DNA of 6,000 nucleotides from Actinomycetales bacterium (lineage in GTDB: Bacteria > Actinomycetota > Actinomycetes > Actinomycetales > JAHECE01). The stretch covers positions 1 to 6,000 of the forward strand of contig JAHECE010000038.1 in NCBI GenBank assembly GCA_024641895.1, read 5' to 3'. Every line of letters begins with the position of its first letter. Positions within the stretch are counted from its first letter, which is position 1. Made by a program: the position numbers and the translations under genes. Of the stretch, positions 5,999-6,000 are shown in pieces. The notes beneath the pieces are model-generated. The model did not search any database and was not told the DNA's origin. It saw nothing but the letters and a program-made list of their open reading frames with translations.

Positions 5999-6000
5999 TT
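5976..6000 (+). CDS. Possible start of the next gene (truncated by window end)
   Basis: From GTG 5976 the frame reads M-T-G-V-T-G-V-T and has two more in-frame GTG codons at 5985 and 5994. GGAG at 5982-5985 lies 8 bases before GTG 5994, so 5994 would be the best-supported start. No terminator is seen after the ABC-F stop, which suits a further operon member. Only eight codons are visible, so neither existence nor function can be judged. Confidence 0.25.

Noticed and set aside
1..6000. CRISPR arrays, insertion sequences, prophage parts, tRNA or rRNA genes
   Set aside because: None seen: no regularly spaced repeats, no transposase or integrase motifs, no cloverleaf or rRNA-like sequence, and base composition is uniform throughout.

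Overview
The window is very GC-rich, with strong G/C preference at third codon positions, GTG start codons, TAnnnT-type -10 elements and long shadow ORFs in other frames. Together with the gene order rpf - rsmA - ispE, which matches the rpfB-ksgA-ispE neighbourhood of Mycobacterium tuberculosis, this points to a chromosomal region of an actinobacterium. A member of the Micrococcales (for example a Cellulomonas relative) is my best guess, but that rank is inference. All genes lie on the + strand, and nothing indicates mobile DNA.

Left part (1-890): the window opens inside a secreted cell-wall lytic enzyme. What remains is the last residues of a probable G5 domain, an Ala/Pro linker and a lysozyme-like transglycosylase domain. 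It ends at 398 and is followed by a strong GC hairpin terminator. A 492-base intergenic region (399-890) follows, with a possible Crp-type operator, a possible sigma-A-type promoter and a probable 5' leader rich in short hairpins.

Middle (891-2146): an RpfB-type resuscitation-promoting factor with an N-terminal membrane segment, three DUF348 repeats, a G5 domain and a C-terminal Rpf catalytic domain. It is closed by a 22-bp perfect-stem terminator. The first two genes therefore appear to be neighbouring G5-containing peptidoglycan hydrolases with different catalytic heads.

Right part (2147-6000): a tightly packed operon of rsmA (16S rRNA dimethyladenosine transferase), ispE (MEP-pathway kinase) and an ABC-F ATPase of Uup-like type. 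The genes overlap by 4 bases and 1 base. rsmA appears to be read from a leaderless promoter placed directly behind the rpf terminator. The operon groups ribosome maturation, isoprenoid precursor synthesis and a ribosome-associated ATPase. Another gene may begin in the last 25 bases.

I do not see a clearly new biological system. The parts most worth a second look are the rpf leader region, the paired G5 hydrolases, and the compact terminator/leaderless-promoter junction ahead of rsmA.
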